Both the position numbers and the translations under genes were made by a program. The notes under the pieces are model-generated. The model had not been told where the DNA came from, made no database searches, and worked only from the letters and a program-made list of their open reading frames with translations. Shown piece by piece: positions 61,861-64,000 of a stretch of DNA of 64,000 bases (position 1 is the first letter of the stretch; each line of letters begins with the position of its first letter). This DNA is from Eopsaltria australis (lineage: Eukaryota > Chordata > Aves > Passeriformes > Petroicidae): the NCBI GenBank assembly GCA_034509425.1, contig JAVTVJ010000450.1:1178001-1242000 (forward strand), in the 5' to 3' direction.

Positions 61861-64000
61861 TGGCCTGGCTGGAGGCCCTGTGAAAAATTGCCCCCTAAAT
61901 GTGTTCCAGTTGTCCAAACACTGGTGCCTCTCCTTGCTGCACTGTGTGTGCGGGGGGAGCCTGGACCTCGCACCACTGCCTGGGGAGCAGCCCTGAGCAC
62001 TCTTTGCTTGCTTTTTGCTGTGGCTGTGCTGTCCATCCAGGCTCCAGAGCTGTGGAAAAGCACCAGAAACAGTCCTTTAGCATAGGTTTAAAAAAATGTC
62101 CTCTAGCAGTCTGGACAGGAGGAGCTCTTCTGCAGCAGCCCAGTCCATGGGCAGGCAGCCTGAATTGGCTGATTCTCAGCACGAGGTTGCTTTGAGATGG
62201 AGCCATGGGATTTCCTCCTCTCTCACAAGACTTTGCAGCCCCAGGGGAATGAGGGGTATGGCAGGGGTGTGTCCATGGCCTGTGTCGGTAGTGACCTCTC
62301 TGTCATTTGCAGAGGGTGAGGTGGGATATATTGATCCTGGATGTTCCTCATCCTGTTCCCCTTCTCTCTTGCCCAGTTACTTCATCGCTCACCCGCCTGC
62401 CTGGTGATGGCAAAGGCACGGGCAGAGATGCCAGGTGCTGCTGACACAGGGCAGCTGGCTGGTGCTGGAGGTTTTGCTGCCTGTGGTCTGGTCTTGCTGG
62501 GAGCCAGGAGAGCATCCCAGGCTCTGTTTGTCCATGTAACTCACTGGAAACCTTTGTCCCGTTCTGAACTGCTGCAGAGTAACATCCACACTTGTATTTC
62601 ATTTGTTTTGGCAATATGGGGAGACTTCTCCTGTTTTAGGAGATTTAAACAAATCATGTGATGTTTTATTTTGAAAGGTGTCATAATAGTTTGTGCTTTT
62701 TCTTTGCTAAGTGTATTTTTGTGCAGTTCCTGTCTGTTGGTCTATAAACAACTCTGTTCATTCCTTTTATTTCTTAAACAAGGAATCTAAGTCAGAATTC
62801 CTGGCTTTTGAACACCTTTGGATTCTTTTGGAGTAGTGCATGCATTTTGCATATAAATCAGTAAATAAAGGATAGTGTGTATTTTTAGACTCCTCTGTTT
62901 TGGAAGGATTTGTGAGACTTGTGCCATCTTTGTTTCACATGATTGTAAACTTCTTGTTGATCTCCTCTCCCACTTTCCAACCTTTATTATTGAGGTGGTG
63001 ACCACCCAAAAGCTGTTGAGGTTGATTAAATTAAGAGTGAATAAATAAACTTTTCCTGTTAGAGTAGGTTAGAAAATAATATTAAAATGGGTACCTAGGT
63101 AGGCTCCACCTTTGCTGTGTAAGTGGGCAAGGAGAAGTTTTCTGGTTTGGGAGGAGGTCTGCAGAGCTGAGGCTTCACCCCTGATCTCTGAGCACTTTTA
63201 TTCAGAGTTGTGTCGCTTGTTTTGCCTGCTGGACAAGGAGCTGGCAGCCTGTCCTTCCAGCCCACAGGGATGCTGTGGGACTCCTTCAGCTCCTGCAGTT
63301 TCGGTAAAAGCATCTGTTTATCTCTGTGAGGCTGAGCCCAGCTCCCCAGTGAAGTTGCTTGGCTTCTGCCTCCTTGGTGAGCTGAAGCTCTTCCAGGAGC
63401 TCCGGTTTCATCCTTGCTGACCTTACCAGCAGAGGCATGTGCTGGTCTTTTAGTTAATCTCCTTGGACAGAAACTTGTAGAGATCTAACAGGATGTGTTT
63501 GGCTTACACTGTCTACTTAAAACAACAGTTGGATTTGCTCCTCCCTGGTGCAGTAATCTCTCTGAGGCAGGTACTGCTGTTTACCCAGGTTTCCTGAGAA
63601 AGGAGGTTATGCAATGGTCCATGTGTCTGTTCTCTTCCTGCAGAGCTTTTGATGATGTTGGCCAACTTCACTTTAAGGGGTGAACTCAAATTTGGAATAC
63701 TGACCTCTCCCATAGGCAGCAGGCTGAGGAGAGTGGCTGTATCCCCACTGAGGGGAAGGGAAGCAGTGTGGGATTATCCTGTATGAGAAATCAAAGAATC
63801 TCTGGGGGAAAGCAGTGCTATTTAACCATCCCTGCAGGAGAAGTGGATGAGAGTCCCAGCTGTGAGACAGGGCTGTCTCTCTGTCACTCTCTGTTAAGAG
63901 TTTGGTGAAGGAGGTGTTCGAAGTCCTGTTGGAATGGTGCTGGTCTTACCTGATATCCACAGCCAGGAGCAGAGGATTTGGTGCTGAGTTACCCCTTGCA

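Larger units (their letters stand above)
53654..64000 (+). other. LRIG1: LRIG1 intron 1 (5' part, runs off the window)
   Basis: From the donor to the right edge I find no open frame encoding an LRR (LxxLxLxxN) and no acceptor that continues exon 1 sensibly. The first several hundred bases are still CpG-rich and contain a (TCCA/TCCG) repeat. The rest has ordinary composition, with T-runs at 56354-56365 and 60159-60170 and two candidate non-coding segments described separately. A long first intron is usual for this gene. Confidence 0.8.

Noticed and set aside
1..64000. tRNA, rRNA, snRNA genes, CRISPR arrays, interstitial telomere repeats
   Set aside because: None was recognised by reading both strands. 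A tRNAscan-SE or Infernal run was not possible here.

Overview
The window looks like a bird genome, or at least an archosaur. Three truncated copies of CR1, the main LINE of birds and other sauropsids, can be read at 12.3, 15.0 and 42.0 kb. Repeats are otherwise sparse, and the one gene I can identify has the large introns and CpG-island promoter of a vertebrate gene. I cannot name the species.

The only protein-coding sequence I can support is the first coding exon of LRIG1, a receptor-regulating membrane protein with leucine-rich repeats and Ig domains, at 53487-53653 on the plus strand. It encodes a signal peptide and the start of the LRRNT cysteine cap. It ends at a consensus splice donor with a phase-2 junction. 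The exon lies in a strong CpG island (about 52.75-54.3 kb). That island's TATA-less promoter carries a T-box site, an E-box fused to a PBX/PREP-type site, three CCAAT boxes and several GC boxes. The leader has two short uORFs and an upstream ATG in frame with the main start. From 53654 to the right edge is LRIG1 intron 1. No second exon is visible.

The left 52.7 kb is a gene desert upstream of LRIG1. In other vertebrates the same side of LRIG1 is a long non-coding interval before KBTBD8, so this fits, but KBTBD8 is not in the window. The many short open frames there look like chance frames: they show no recognisable domains and often overlap on both strands. The desert holds a 23-bp minisatellite with a 69-bp higher-order period (8.77-9.13 kb), a degenerate 112-bp repeat (29.5 kb), a small AT-rich tandem repeat (47.8 kb), two minus-strand G-quadruplex motifs (3.2 and 4.3 kb), a perfect 11-bp hairpin with inverted SOX-like cores (38.3 kb), a retrocopy-like poly-A end (6.0 kb), and the CR1 fragments.

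Several segments look like conserved non-coding elements by composition and motif content alone (17.2, 27.1, 29.2, 50.9 and 58.4 kb). If real, they would most simply be LRIG1 enhancers. No previously undescribed system is evident. The most useful leads are the composite promoter and leader of LRIG1, the CpG-retaining block at 29.2 kb, and a short secreted-like open frame with a splice donor at 25.0-25.2 kb.
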